DNA from: Solobacterium sp.
GTDB lineage: Bacteria > Bacillota_I > Bacilli_A > Erysipelotrichales > Erysipelotrichaceae
NCBI GenBank assembly: GCA_017539385.1
Contig: JAFYHC010000044.1
Span: 1 to 45,548, forward strand
DNA length: 45,548 nt
Reading direction: 5' to 3'
Shown: positions 1 through 7,893 of the stretch, one piece after another
How positions within the stretch are numbered: position 1 is the stretch's first letter
Layout of the letters: the number at the start of each line of letters is the position of its first letter
The notes under the pieces: generated by a model
Databases searched by the model: none
Told to the model about the DNA's origin: nothing
What the model saw: only the letters and a program-made list of their open reading frames with translations
Program-made: the position numbers and the translations under genes

Positions 1-184
1 CATGACATTCCATTGCAATGATCTCGATATCGTTTTCTTTACAGATATCCCTAACGAGTTCTTTAAATCTGTCTTCGATACCAGGGATAAGAAAGATCTT
101 TCTCCTTCTGTACGTGCAGAAAACAAAGTGATATCGGATGAGAGAAACTGTCGTAGCAGTGCGTCTGTAAATGTCTTTATTCAT
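1..184 (-). mobile_element. tnpA: IS200/IS605-family transposase TnpA, partial (5' part only)
   Basis: The reverse strand opens with ATG at 184 and reads MNKDIYRRTATTVSLIRYHF, followed by FCTYRRRKIF, and is still open at the window edge in IAMECHV. This is the N-terminus of a single-strand DNA transposase (Y1 type). The YHFVFCTYRRRKIF stretch is typical, and ECHV is where the HUH metal-binding motif is about to begin. About 61 of the usual 130-150 residues are visible; the catalytic tyrosine lies outside the window, so activity cannot be judged. An end-type palindrome lies just upstream. The family assignment is confident, subtype unknown. Confidence 0.85.
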
Positions 185-257
185 AGCTATATTATATCAC
201 AAATGTGTGTGTAATATACGCATTATTACACACCATATGTAACAAAGAAACACCTTA

Positions 258-277
258 CCCACCACTGAAGTAGTGGG
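258..277. repeat. Probable IS200/IS605 end palindrome
   Basis: An imperfect hairpin CCCACCACTGAAGTAGTGGG (5-bp outer stem CCCAC/GTGGG, one mismatch, then a short inner stem) lies 74 bp upstream of the transposase start. Subterminal palindromes of this kind are recognised by TnpA of the IS200/IS605 family. The other end of the element is outside the window, so the exact insertion boundary is not known. Confidence 0.6.
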
Positions 278-311
278 CTTGCGGCGTTAAAAACTTCTGT
301 CATTCTGCAAG

Positions 312-383
312 TGCCGACAGAAGGAATCGAACCTCCCTTAGAGTACTCAGTGTTTCCCCGTGCTGCCACTGCACCACATCGGC
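312..383 (-). tRNA. tRNA-like sequence with aberrant anticodon arm (probable pseudo-tRNA)
   Basis: The reverse strand forms a 7-bp acceptor stem (GCCGATG/TGTCGGC), a D arm (GTGC/GCAC) and a T arm (GGAGG, loop TTCGATT, CCTTC), and the total length fits a tRNA with a 23-nt D-to-T segment. The anticodon arm fails: the stem would be GGGAA against GTACT with two mismatches, and the loop ACACTGA has C instead of the near-universal U33. The acceptor and D arms resemble tRNA-Thr or tRNA-Asn types. CCA is not encoded. It may be a decayed tRNA or a tRNA mimic; I cannot assign an amino acid. Confidence 0.5.
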
Positions 384-473
384 TTTCCCAAGACGCCTTT
401 TGGATTCTGATTTAAAAGATCATTCCTGTGCGCATTGCTGCAATCGTCTTTATGAGAATCTGTCATCCCTGAT

Positions 474-493
474 CAGGATGCGATCCTGTTTTT
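474..493 (+). terminator. Terminator-like hairpin facing plus strand
   Basis: A perfect 6-bp stem CAGGAT-GCG-ATCCTG is followed on the plus strand by TTTTTCTTTTTTT. It lies between the two minus-strand tRNA genes, so it would stop antisense transcription; no plus-strand gene is visible upstream. Strong as a structure, unclear as a function. Confidence 0.45.
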
Positions 494-526
494 CTTTTTT
501 TGGTTTAAGCAGTTTTCCTTCTGCAG

Positions 527-600
527 CGGCCCTTGTAAGATTCGAACTTACGACACCCTGGTTAACAGCCAGGTGCTCTGGCCGACTGAGCTAAAGGGCC
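527..600 (-). tRNA. tRNA-Asn (GTT)
   Basis: The reverse strand gives acceptor GGCCCTT/AAGGGCC, a D arm AGCTCAGTCGGC, an anticodon stem CCTGG/CCAGG with loop CTGTTAA (anticodon GTT) and a T loop TTCGAAT. All arms pair. CCA is not encoded. It lies downstream of the small ORF promoter and upstream of the tRNA-like sequence, so all three may share a transcript. Confidence 0.93.
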
Positions 601-765
601 ATGCAAATGCATGCCGCAGGACATGCACGTTTTTAACAGAGGAACAAGACGCATGAACATTGAATTCGAATCAAGGTTTTTGTATACGATTGCTGTGAGC
701 GTCTTTTCAGGATGGAGGCCTCCTGACTTCTGTTTTTGTTTTCTTTGCTGCAAGGCAAACGAAAA

Positions 766-810
766 GGCGATCATCCCATCCTGCTTATTCTGGCAAGTGT
801 GCTGATCGCC
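766..810. repeat. Inverted repeat in tRNA leader region
   Basis: Perfect 8-bp arms GGCGATCA and TGATCGCC enclose 29 nt, between the small ORF and tRNA-Asn. A second short stem (TCAGGA/TCCTGA, 707-726) lies closer to the tRNA. Both are in the putative leader of the tRNA transcript. They may be processing structures; no function can be assigned. Confidence 0.35.
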
Positions 811-850
811 TGATTCCTCTTACTATCAGAAAGATGTTGTGTCTCTTTCT

Positions 851-964
851 TTACGATCGGGGATCATTCCTGCGATGCACACTGAAAGTCAGCTTAGACC
901 GACTGCGGTTTCTGCTGTCTTTACGGATATTCTGATTGAGATACAGATTGAATACCTTTTTCAT
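851..964 (-). CDS. Small basic ORF of 37 aa, unknown function
   Basis: The ORF begins MKKVFNLYLNQNIRKDSRNR and ends RRNDPRS. It is supported by AAGGAGA six bases before the ATG and by a good sigma-A promoter just upstream. An out-of-frame ATG lies a few bases before the chosen start but leads to an immediate stop. The protein is strongly basic (many Arg, Lys and Ser), without a signal peptide or membrane segment. It could be a real small protein, or the translated leader of the tRNA transcript downstream. I do not recognise a family. Confidence 0.5.
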   Translation of the reverse strand: MKKVFNLYLNQNIRKDSRNRSRSKLTFSVHRRNDPRS

Positions 965-986
965 CGCATTTCTCCTTGCATAAAGC

Positions 987-1015
987 ATTCTACCATAGCA
1001 CCTTATAAGGTACAA
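987..1015 (-). promoter_or_regulatory. Sigma-A type promoter for small ORF and possibly the tRNAs
   Basis: On the reverse strand TTGTAC (-35) and TAGAAT (-10) are separated by exactly 17 bases. The -10 box lies about 22 bases before the start codon of the 37-aa ORF. The -35 region overlaps a CCTTATAAGG palindrome. No second clear promoter is seen before tRNA-Asn. Confidence 0.65.
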
Positions 1016-1139
1016 CACTTTTTTTAAGATTATTCTCAGTTCTGATCAAGGCCTGGACATCTGTGCCCTTTTGCCTTACACACACAGTATATATCGCTCA
1101 GATACCGATAAAGGGAGGGGGGGTGTAAAACGGTACGGC

Positions 1140-1778
1140 TTATGAGTTTTTGCGCTTCTTATAATCTTCATCGATGCGCGTTTTCCAGCTTGCATCGAAG
1201 CGTTTGCCGCGGCGCAGATCTGCCACTGTCTCACTCAGCACTTCATAATTCAATGCTGTGCCGGCCGGATCGCACTTATAATTTGCCGCATGATCTGCAT
1301 CGATGCCAAAGCGGCCTGCTTCGGCAATCGCATCAATGTTTGCACCAAGGAACAGGAATTCCCATCCGTACTTATTCTTTCTTTTTTCGATCTTCTTCCG
1401 GATATCCGCATACGAATATTTGCGGCTGGAGTTCTCCATGCCGTCTGTTGTGATCACGAAGATCGTCTTTTCCGGCGCCTGTGATCTTGGCATGGATTTG
1501 TGCAGGTGACTGATGTAACGGATCGAATCCCCTATCGCATCGAGAAGCGCAGTGCTGCCGCCTGTGCGGTAGTCCTTATCCGTCATGACCGGGATCCGCT
1601 CCAGCGGCACCCGGTTGTAAATAACGCGCGAAACAGAATTGAACGTAACGACAGAGACAAGTGTCTGCTCCGGTTCCTTCTTCTGTTTTTCAATCATGGC
1701 GTTGAAGCCGCCAATCGTATCTGCTTCCAGTCCATGCATGGATCCGCTGTTATCAAGTAAGAATACGAGTTCTGTCAT
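1140..1778 (-). CDS. von Willebrand factor A (VWA) domain protein
   Basis: A 212-residue, probably cytoplasmic protein made almost entirely of one VWA domain. The metal-ion-dependent adhesion site is visible: DNSGSM at residues 9-14, the conserved Thr region around RTGGSTALLDAIG (about 72-84), and the later Asp in VITTDGMEN (about 108-116). There is no signal peptide or membrane segment. AAGGAGG precedes the ATG. It follows the macro-domain gene by 61 bp and is probably cotranscribed with it. Stand-alone VWA proteins of this kind usually act as Mg-dependent protein-protein docking modules; the partner is probably the macro-domain protein, but that is inference from adjacency. No terminator is obvious at its end. 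Confidence 0.85.
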   Translation of the reverse strand: MTELVFLLDNSGSMHGLEADTIGGFNAMIEKQKKEPEQTLVSVVTFNSVSRVIYNRVPLERIPVMTDKDYRTGGSTALLDAIGDSIRYISHLHKSMPRSQAPEKTIFVITTDGMENSSRKYSYADIRKKIEKRKNKYGWEFLFLGANIDAIAEAGRFGIDADHAANYKCDPAGTALNYEVLSETVADLRRGKRFDASWKTRIDEDYKKRKNS

Positions 1779-1839
1779 ATAAATAATCCTCCTTGTCTGT
1801 CTTATTTATAAGGCAGAACAGGGAGGACTTGGTCGCCTG

Positions 1840-2871
1840 TCAGGTGACATTTCCAATCAATGGCTGATCGTAGAGAAATAGCACCTCATTCAGTTCGTAG
1901 AGATCATGATTATCTGTTGTCAGGAAGAATTCCACGATAACATCGCTGAGACTGGAGCGGGATAATGCATAGCCGGCAGTCCGCAGGAATTTCTTTGTTT
2001 CCGGCAGGTCCATCTCCAGTGCAAAGGCAAATGCCAGCACGGTATTCTTTGTCGGATGATAGTCCGGATTGGAGCGGATCTTGGAAAAATGCTTGCGGGA
2101 AATATTGGCTTTGCGATAGATCTCGGCATCTTTCTTTCCGCTGGCATCGATCTTTTCCAGCAGTGTTTCCGAAAAGCCCTTTTCCCGCTTCTTCAAAAAG
2201 CGTTCCAGCCCCTTGCGGGATGGCTTTTCCTCTATCGCAGAACCGGCGGGCATGGCCGGCATTTCCATAATTGCATGGGAATTGCGCCTGTCGCGGTATT
2301 CCGGACGAATCGCATGCATTGCATGCTCTTCCTGTTCCATTGCCCGGACGTATACATCATCGATGAAGGAACGTACCGATGCCGTAAGATTCTCAGACAG
2401 CTTTACAACATCTTTCTGAAAAACAACAAGACGGATCTCCATCTCATATGTCTCCAGGAAGCGTTCGAATTCACTGACCGCGATGTGCAGCGCTTCGGCT
2501 TTCGGATATCCATAGGAACCAGCGGAAAGCAATGGGAAGGATATGGATTCCAGATTCTTTTCTGCTGCCAGTTGCAGCACATTGCGGTATGTTTGCCGCA
2601 GCAGTTCTTCTTCCCCATGCATCCCGTCGATATAGCGCGGGCCGCAGGCATGGATCACATAGCGGGCAAACAGATCATATCCATCCGTCATCACTGCATC
2701 CGTGACCGAAAGATCCCCGATGCGGCGGCGTGCTTCCAGCAGCTTTTCACCGGCTGTGGAATGGATGCGGGCATCCACGCCGGCCCCGACGAGCACTTTT
2801 GGATTGGCGGTATTGACGATGGCATCGGTATGCATCAGAGCAATATCGCCGCGTACGATCTCAAACGGCAT
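1840..2871 (-). CDS. Macro-domain protein with C-terminal helical/HTH-like domain
   Basis: The start MPFEIV at 2871 is chosen because AAAGGAGT lies seven bases before it; a longer open frame upstream only overlaps rluA. Residues 1 to about 165 form a macro domain that binds ADP-ribose or related ligands: GDIALMHTDAIVNTAN near the N-terminus, the VGAGVDARIH glycine loop, and FPLLSAGSYGYPKAEA. After a linker, residues about 215-343 form a helical domain with a helix-turn-helix-like stretch (DAEIYRKANISRKHFSKIR). The protein might remove or read ADP-ribose marks and bind nucleic acid, but neither is shown here. The gene overlaps rluA by 11 bases and precedes the VWA gene. The two-domain architecture with a VWA neighbour is uncommon enough to note. 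Confidence 0.82.
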   Translation of the reverse strand: MPFEIVRGDIALMHTDAIVNTANPKVLVGAGVDARIHSTAGEKLLEARRRIGDLSVTDAVMTDGYDLFARYVIHACGPRYIDGMHGEEELLRQTYRNVLQLAAEKNLESISFPLLSAGSYGYPKAEALHIAVSEFERFLETYEMEIRLVVFQKDVVKLSENLTASVRSFIDDVYVRAMEQEEHAMHAIRPEYRDRRNSHAIMEMPAMPAGSAIEEKPSRKGLERFLKKREKGFSETLLEKIDASGKKDAEIYRKANISRKHFSKIRSNPDYHPTKNTVLAFAFALEMDLPETKKFLRTAGYALSRSSLSDVIVEFFLTTDNHDLYELNEVLFLYDQPLIGNVT

Positions 2872-3757
2872 AGCCTGACTCCTTTCGCAGCTGTTCCAGC
2901 AGTTTCTGAAACTCTTCGGGCAATTCTGCTTCCACGTGGATCTTCTTCCCGCTGAATGGCTGCACCAGATCCAAAGAAGCACAATGCAGGGCAGTATGAT
3001 AGATACTGCGGTCTTCCCCATACAGTGTATCGCCAAACAGCGGATGTCCAAAATACGCCAGTCCGGCACGAATCTGATGGGAACGTCCGGTCTCAAGCGT
3101 CACTTCCAGCAAGGACCAGTCTTTCCCCTGTTCAACGACACGATAGTGCGTAATGCACTGCTGTCCGCCTTTGCCGACAATGCGTGCACGCTGTCCTTCT
3201 TTCTTCTTCAGCGTATACTGCAGCACACCTTCGCTTTGTTCCATTGTACCCGATACAGCCGCAAGATAGCGCTTCTGCATCTCACCTGTATCTTTCTGCC
3301 TGGACAGCCGTGCTGCAGCAGGTTGGCTTTTTGCATACAGCATGACACCGGATACGGGCAGATCCAGCCGTCCCACTGCACGAACGGTAAACCTGCCGCC
3401 ATAGTGGGCTGCCAGCAGTGTTCCCATATCATCATCCAGATGCATATGGGATGGATGGCATGGCATCCCGGCCGGTTTATTGACAATGACCAGGTCTTCG
3501 TCTTCATACAGGATATCCACGCTCTGCGACAGTCTTGCCGCATGTGCACTGTCCTGCTCCGCAAAGACGACCTGGATCGTATCACCGTCATGAACACTTT
3601 CGGTAATACGCACCTGTGCACCGTTGACTCTGATCCCGCCGGTAAACTTAAGACGGGAGATCTCACGGCGTGACAGCCCCAGTTCCAGGGCAAGAATTTT
3701 TTTAACCGGCAGGCCGTCCTGCCTGCCGGTTACTTTGAATTCCAGTTCTTTTCTCAT
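2861..3757 (-). CDS. RluA-family RNA pseudouridine synthase
   Basis: 298 residues with an N-terminal S4 RNA-binding domain (about 14-65, LPVKKILALELGLSRREISR) and the catalytic motif GRLDLPVSG, whose Asp is the nucleophile that isomerises uridine in rRNA or tRNA. In most relatives the motif is GRLDxxTSG; here Pro-Val replaces the last variable positions. The C-terminal GRSHQIRAGLAYFGHPLFGD motif is complete. RluD-like versus other RluA paralogues cannot be decided. It overlaps prfB by 4 bases and the macro gene by 11, so it belongs to the secA-prfB-rluA-macro-VWA run. Confidence 0.88.
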   Translation of the reverse strand: MRKELEFKVTGRQDGLPVKKILALELGLSRREISRLKFTGGIRVNGAQVRITESVHDGDTIQVVFAEQDSAHAARLSQSVDILYEDEDLVIVNKPAGMPCHPSHMHLDDDMGTLLAAHYGGRFTVRAVGRLDLPVSGVMLYAKSQPAAARLSRQKDTGEMQKRYLAAVSGTMEQSEGVLQYTLKKKEGQRARIVGKGGQQCITHYRVVEQGKDWSLLEVTLETGRSHQIRAGLAYFGHPLFGDTLYGEDRSIYHTALHCASLDLVQPFSGKKIHVEAELPEEFQKLLEQLRKESGYAV

Positions 3758-4861
3758 TCGCTCTTGATCTGGCTGCGCAGATAGGAATCGATGAACCCAT
3801 CCAGGTCACCATCCATCACAGACTGCACATTGCCCACTTCGTAGCCCGTACGCAGGTCCTTGACCATCGTATACGGTGCGAAGACATAGGAGCGGATCTG
3901 GGAACCCCATTCATTCGCCTTGACTTCACCGCGCACTGCCGCTGCACGCTCTTCATTCTCACGGATCTTCAACTGCAGCAGTTTACTCTTCAGCATGTTC
4001 ATGCACGCTTCACGGTTCTGCAGCTGGGAGCGCTGTGTCTGGCAGAATACGGTAATGCCGGTCGGCTTATGCGTCATGCGCACTGCGGAGTCAGTCTTGT
4101 TAATGTGCTGACCGCCGGCACCGGACGAACGCATCGTGATCACTTCCAGATCTTTGTCATCGATCTCGATCTCCAGGTCATCTTCGAACTGGGGCATGAT
4201 TTCAACCGATGCAAACGATGTATGACGTCTTGCGTTGGAATCAAACGGCGAAATACGCACCAGACGGTGTACGCCGTTTTCTGCTTTCAGGTAGCCGTAG
4301 GCCATATCGCCTTCGATCAGGACAGAGCAGGATTTCATGCCGGCTTCTTCACCTTCCTGGTAGTCCATCAGAGTGATCTTATATCCTCTGCGTTCACACC
4401 AGCGCATATACATGCGGTACAGCATGGATGCCCAGTCCATCGCTTCCGTTCCGCCGGCTCCAGGATGAATTTCCAGGATCGCCGCATGGTTGTCATACGG
4501 TCCGGACAGAAGCACCTGAATTTCAAACTCATCGAACGACTTCATGGTTTCGGAATATTCCTCTTCCACAAGTTCGCTGAGATCAGGATCATAGGAAGAT
4601 GACAGGTCCGTGATACTTTCGGACAGGTCCTTCAGTGATCCTTCGAGGGTGTCAAAACTTGCGACCAGCTTCTTCAGAGCATTGGTCTCACGGATCAGCT
4701 TCTGTGCTTTCTTCTGGTCATTCCAGAAGTCTGCACCAGCCATGATCTCGTCATTCTCTTCTATTATCCTGCGTTTAGACGCGAGGTCAAAGAGAGTAGC
4801 CAAGCGACTCCAATTTGGCCTGGCTGCGGGCAACATTCTGCCTCATTTCAAATAATTCCAT
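3754..4861 (-). CDS. prfB: Peptide chain release factor 2, with programmed +1 frameshift
   Basis: RF2 releases the peptide at UGA and UAA stops. Translation starts at the ATG at 4861 (MELFEMRQNVARSQ), directly after secA, runs 24 codons to an in-frame TGA, and must shift +1 at CTT-TGA-C to continue LDLASKRRIIEEN to the end, giving 368 aa, the usual RF2 length. The catalytic GGQ loop is seen in SSGAGGQHINKTDSA, and the domain-2 region carrying the tripeptide anticodon lies upstream. The ATG further inside the +1 frame is not the real start. The shift is the classic RF2 autoregulation: scarce RF2 lets the ribosome shift frames. No AGGGGG-like stimulator is seen just before the shift site. Confidence 0.95.
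4786..4792 (-). promoter_or_regulatory. RF2 programmed frameshift site CTTTGAC
   Basis: Read on the reverse strand, GGC TAC TCT CTT TGA C is the slippery site: codon 24 is CTT, the next in-frame codon is the stop TGA, and the base after it is C, the poor-termination context that favours slippage. The +1 frame continues with GAC (Asp). The usual internal Shine-Dalgarno (AGGGGG) three bases before CTT is missing; the nearest purine-rich run is TTGGAG, about 17 bases upstream. Confidence 0.93.
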
Positions 4862-4862
4862 G

Positions 4863-7223
4863 TTATGCCTCCTTATTTTCTTCTGCACGCTGCACACGGA
4901 TGTTCATGCAGAATGCCACGATCTCTCTGGAGATCGTCTGCATCATATCTTCAAACAGTTCATATCCTTCCTGGACATATGCCTGCAGGGGGTTGTTCTG
5001 TGCATAGGAACGCAGTCCGATACCATCTCTCAGCTTGGACATGATATCGATATGATTCGACCACGCACGGTCGATCAGATTCAGCGATACCTGCTTTTCC
5101 AGGGGCAGCACGCGTTCCTTGACCGGTGCGATCCGCTCATCATAGACATTCCACGCTCTTTCGAAGACTGTCTCTGTTACATCATCTGCCGGTTTGCCCT
5201 TCAGATCCAGTACGCTCATCTGGTCCTTGAATCCCATCTGATCCAGGGATTCCTGCAGACTCTGCACATCAACTTCTCTCGAACGGGATTCCGGGTCTAC
5301 GTGCGAAGCGACCAGGTCGCTGACCACACGCTTGAACATATCGTGGATGACGGAGTGAACATCTTCATTCTCCAGAATGTAGTCTCTCTGTTCATACATG
5401 ATCTCACGCTGCTGGCGCATGACGTCATCGTACTGCAGCAGCTGTTTACGGGCATCGAAGTTGACGCCTTCCACACGCTTCTGTGCATTGGTGATGGACT
5501 TGGTGATCATCTTGGATTCGATCTTTTCATCACCCAGTTTTTCAAATGTGCCTTCCATGCGTTCGGAACCGAACCGGCGCATCAGATCATCCTGTACGGA
5601 TACATAGAAGCGGGACATGCCCGGGTCTCCCTGACGTCCGGAACGTCCGCGCAGCTGGTTATCGATACGTCTGGATTCATGACGCTCAGAACCAAGGACG
5701 CATAAACCGCCCAGTTCCCGTACGCCTTCACCGAGCTTGATATCGGTACCACGGCCTGCCATGTTGGTCGCGATCGTAACTGCGCCCTTCTGACCGGCTT
5801 TTTCAATGATCTCCGCTTCCCGTGCATGGTTCTTCGCATTCAGCACTTCATGGCGGATACCGCGCTTTTTCAATAACTGTGAAATCAGTTCGGATGTTTC
5901 AACAGCGATCGTACCGACAAGCACCGGCTGTCCTTTTTCATGGCGCTCTGCCACTTCTTCCACAAGTGCATCGTACTTGGCTTTCTTTGTGCCATATACC
6001 GCATCCGGATAGTCCGTACGAATGACCGGCTTATTGGTCGGGATCTCGACAACATACATGTTATAGATCTCGAGGAATTCTTCTTCTTCTGTCTTGGCTG
6101 TACCGGTCATACCGGCCAGCTTGTTATACAGACGGAAGAAATTCTGGTATGTGATCGTCGCCAGTGTGGTCGTTTCCTGCTTAATGGAAATGCCTTCCTT
6201 GGCTTCTACGGCCTGGTGCAGACCATCCGACCACTGGCGTCCCTTCATCAGACGTCCGGTATTCGGGTCAACGATCACGATCTCATCATCTGCTTCATCG
6301 ACGACATAATCCACATCTCTTGCCATCACATAGTTGGCCTTGAGGGCCTGGTTGATATGATGCACGAGCTGGATATGATCCTGCGTGAACAGGTTCTTGA
6401 TGCGGAATACACGCTCAGCTTTGAAGACACCGGCTTCCGTCAGCTGTACGCTGCGGCTCTTGATATCGACTTCGTAGTCTTCTTCTGCCTTGAGTCTCTT
6501 GACAAAGCGGTCTGCCTGCAGATACAGGTTGGCGGTCTGCTTCTGTCCGCCGGAGATGATCAACGGTGTACGCGATTCATCGATCAGGATCGAGTCGACT
6601 TCGTCCACGAGTGCGAAGTTGAGGCCTCTGAGCACTCTGTCCTGCACACGTGTGACCATGTTGTCGCGCAGATAGTCAAAACCCAGTTCTGAGTTGGTCG
6701 TATAGGTAATGTCGCATGCATACGCAGCACGCTTCTGTGCCTTGGACTTCTGCCGCAGGTTCAGGCCGACCGTCAGACCGAGGAACCGGTGGATCTGTCC
6801 CATCCATTCCGAGTCACGTTCCGACAGGTATTCGTTGACGGTAACGACATGCACGCCCTTGCCGCTTAATGCATTCAGATAAACAGCCATGACAGATGTC
6901 AGTGTCTTACCTTCACCGGTCTTCATTTCCGCGATATCGCCGTCCTGCATGACGGCAGCACCCATCAGCTGTACCTTGTACGGGAATTCTCCGATCACAC
7001 GGCGGCACGCTTCCCGCGCCGTTGCAAAGGCTTCCGGCAGAATATCATCCAGTGTTTCTCCGTTCGCCAGTCTTGCCCGTAAACGCGGCGTTTCCGCCTG
7101 CAGTTCTTCATCGGACATATTTTTGTATTTTTCTTCCATATCGAGAACCGGCTGGATCCGCTTTTCGATCTGCTTCAGCCGTCTTCCGTCTTCATTCAGT
7201 AACCTGGAAAGAAAATTTGCCAT
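4863..7223 (-). CDS. secA: Preprotein translocase ATPase SecA
   Basis: The motor that pushes unfolded preproteins through SecYEG. 786 residues starting MANFLSRLLNEDGRR after AAAAAGGAGG. Walker A is in EMKTGEGKTLTS (about residue 100-111), the DEAD-type box in LVDEVDSILIDESRTPLIISG, and the helicase C-terminal motif in LRGRSGRQGDPG. The C-terminus ends RVQRAEENKEA: the zinc-binding Cys-rich tail that many SecA proteins carry is absent, so the protein is shorter than the roughly 840 residues of B. subtilis SecA. prfB starts two bases after its stop, the usual Bacillota order. Its 5' end overlaps the end of comFC by 32 bases. Confidence 0.97.
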   Translation of the reverse strand: MANFLSRLLNEDGRRLKQIEKRIQPVLDMEEKYKNMSDEELQAETPRLRARLANGETLDDILPEAFATAREACRRVIGEFPYKVQLMGAAVMQDGDIAEMKTGEGKTLTSVMAVYLNALSGKGVHVVTVNEYLSERDSEWMGQIHRFLGLTVGLNLRQKSKAQKRAAYACDITYTTNSELGFDYLRDNMVTRVQDRVLRGLNFALVDEVDSILIDESRTPLIISGGQKQTANLYLQADRFVKRLKAEEDYEVDIKSRSVQLTEAGVFKAERVFRIKNLFTQDHIQLVHHINQALKANYVMARDVDYVVDEADDEIVIVDPNTGRLMKGRQWSDGLHQAVEAKEGISIKQETTTLATITYQNFFRLYNKLAGMTGTAKTEEEEFLEIYNMYVVEIPTNKPVIRTDYPDAVYGTKKAKYDALVEEVAERHEKGQPVLVGTIAVETSELISQLLKKRGIRHEVLNAKNHAREAEIIEKAGQKGAVTIATNMAGRGTDIKLGEGVRELGGLCVLGSERHESRRIDNQLRGRSGRQGDPGMSRFYVSVQDDLMRRFGSERMEGTFEKLGDEKIESKMITKSITNAQKRVEGVNFDARKQLLQYDDVMRQQREIMYEQRDYILENEDVHSVIHDMFKRVVSDLVASHVDPESRSREVDVQSLQESLDQMGFKDQMSVLDLKGKPADDVTETVFERAWNVYDERIAPVKERVLPLEKQVSLNLIDRAWSNHIDIMSKLRDGIGLRSYAQNNPLQAYVQEGYELFEDMMQTISREIVAFCMNIRVQRAEENKEA

Positions 7224-7893
7224 GTACTGCCTCCTTTTTGCCGGCAGAAGCCGACTTGTTTATTATAGCGATATCCCATGGAAAAGGCAATTTACGGGCC
7301 AATTGTGACCGGTTGACCGACACAGTATAAATACGTATCGTATGCCGTCTTTGATCCAGCAGGGACAACGCCGCCCGCAGTGTTGATCCGCTGGTGATCG
7401 TATCGTCCGCCAGCAGGATCTTCTTCGGCAGAACGATCCCCTCTTTCAGACGCAGCACGATGCTTTCCCGCTCATCGGCATGTTTTTCTTTCTGTGACCT
7501 GTCATCTGTTTTTTCAAAGGGATCCAGTATGGGAAGTCCCATCGGCTCCAGCATCTTTTCAAGATGATGAAAGCCGCGCTCTTTGATCTTTGCCGCACTG
7601 CTTGGCATGAGCAGCACCGTATAGCCATGATAGCGATGATGCAATTGTCCCGCGATCCCATACAGAAATACCGGTGCCAGTGCTTCATCCATGCATTCTT
7701 TATACTGGATCAGACATTTGGAAAACGCATCGTTATAGACATAGGTGCCATACAATGGCACTCCTTCAAAGCGCATATGTATATCCTGCCTCTGCCACTC
7801 TTTTCTACAGTTTTCACAAAGCGGATCATCGGAAAACAATGTCCCGTACAGCCCGCTTCTTTCCAGTATTGCATCACACAAAAGACACCGCAT
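7192..7893 (-). CDS. comFC: ComF-family amidophosphoribosyltransferase-like protein
   Basis: A 233-residue ComFC/GntX-type protein. The start ATGCGGTGTCTT (MRCLLCD) at 7893 sits nine bases after AGGAGG; an in-frame ATG six bases upstream is too close to that site. An N-terminal zinc finger (CLLCD and later CENC) is followed by a phosphoribosyltransferase fold with the PRPP-binding loop ILLADDTITSGSTL near residues 165-178. Its partner in DNA uptake is ComFA, encoded immediately upstream with a 20-base overlap. The end overlaps the secA start by 32 bases, which is longer than usual; the last 20 residues may be poorly conserved. Confidence 0.85.
   Translation of the reverse strand: MRCLLCDAILERSGLYGTLFSDDPLCENCRKEWQRQDIHMRFEGVPLYGTYVYNDAFSKCLIQYKECMDEALAPVFLYGIAGQLHHRYHGYTVLLMPSSAAKIKERGFHHLEKMLEPMGLPILDPFEKTDDRSQKEKHADERESIVLRLKEGIVLPKKILLADDTITSGSTLRAALSLLDQRRHTIRIYTVSVNRSQLARKLPFPWDIAIINKSASAGKKEAVHGKFSFQVTE

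Noticed and set aside
562..774. A 70-aa minus-strand ORF over tRNA-Asn
   Set aside because: The frame covers the tRNA gene and has no SD; typical spurious ORF at tRNAs.
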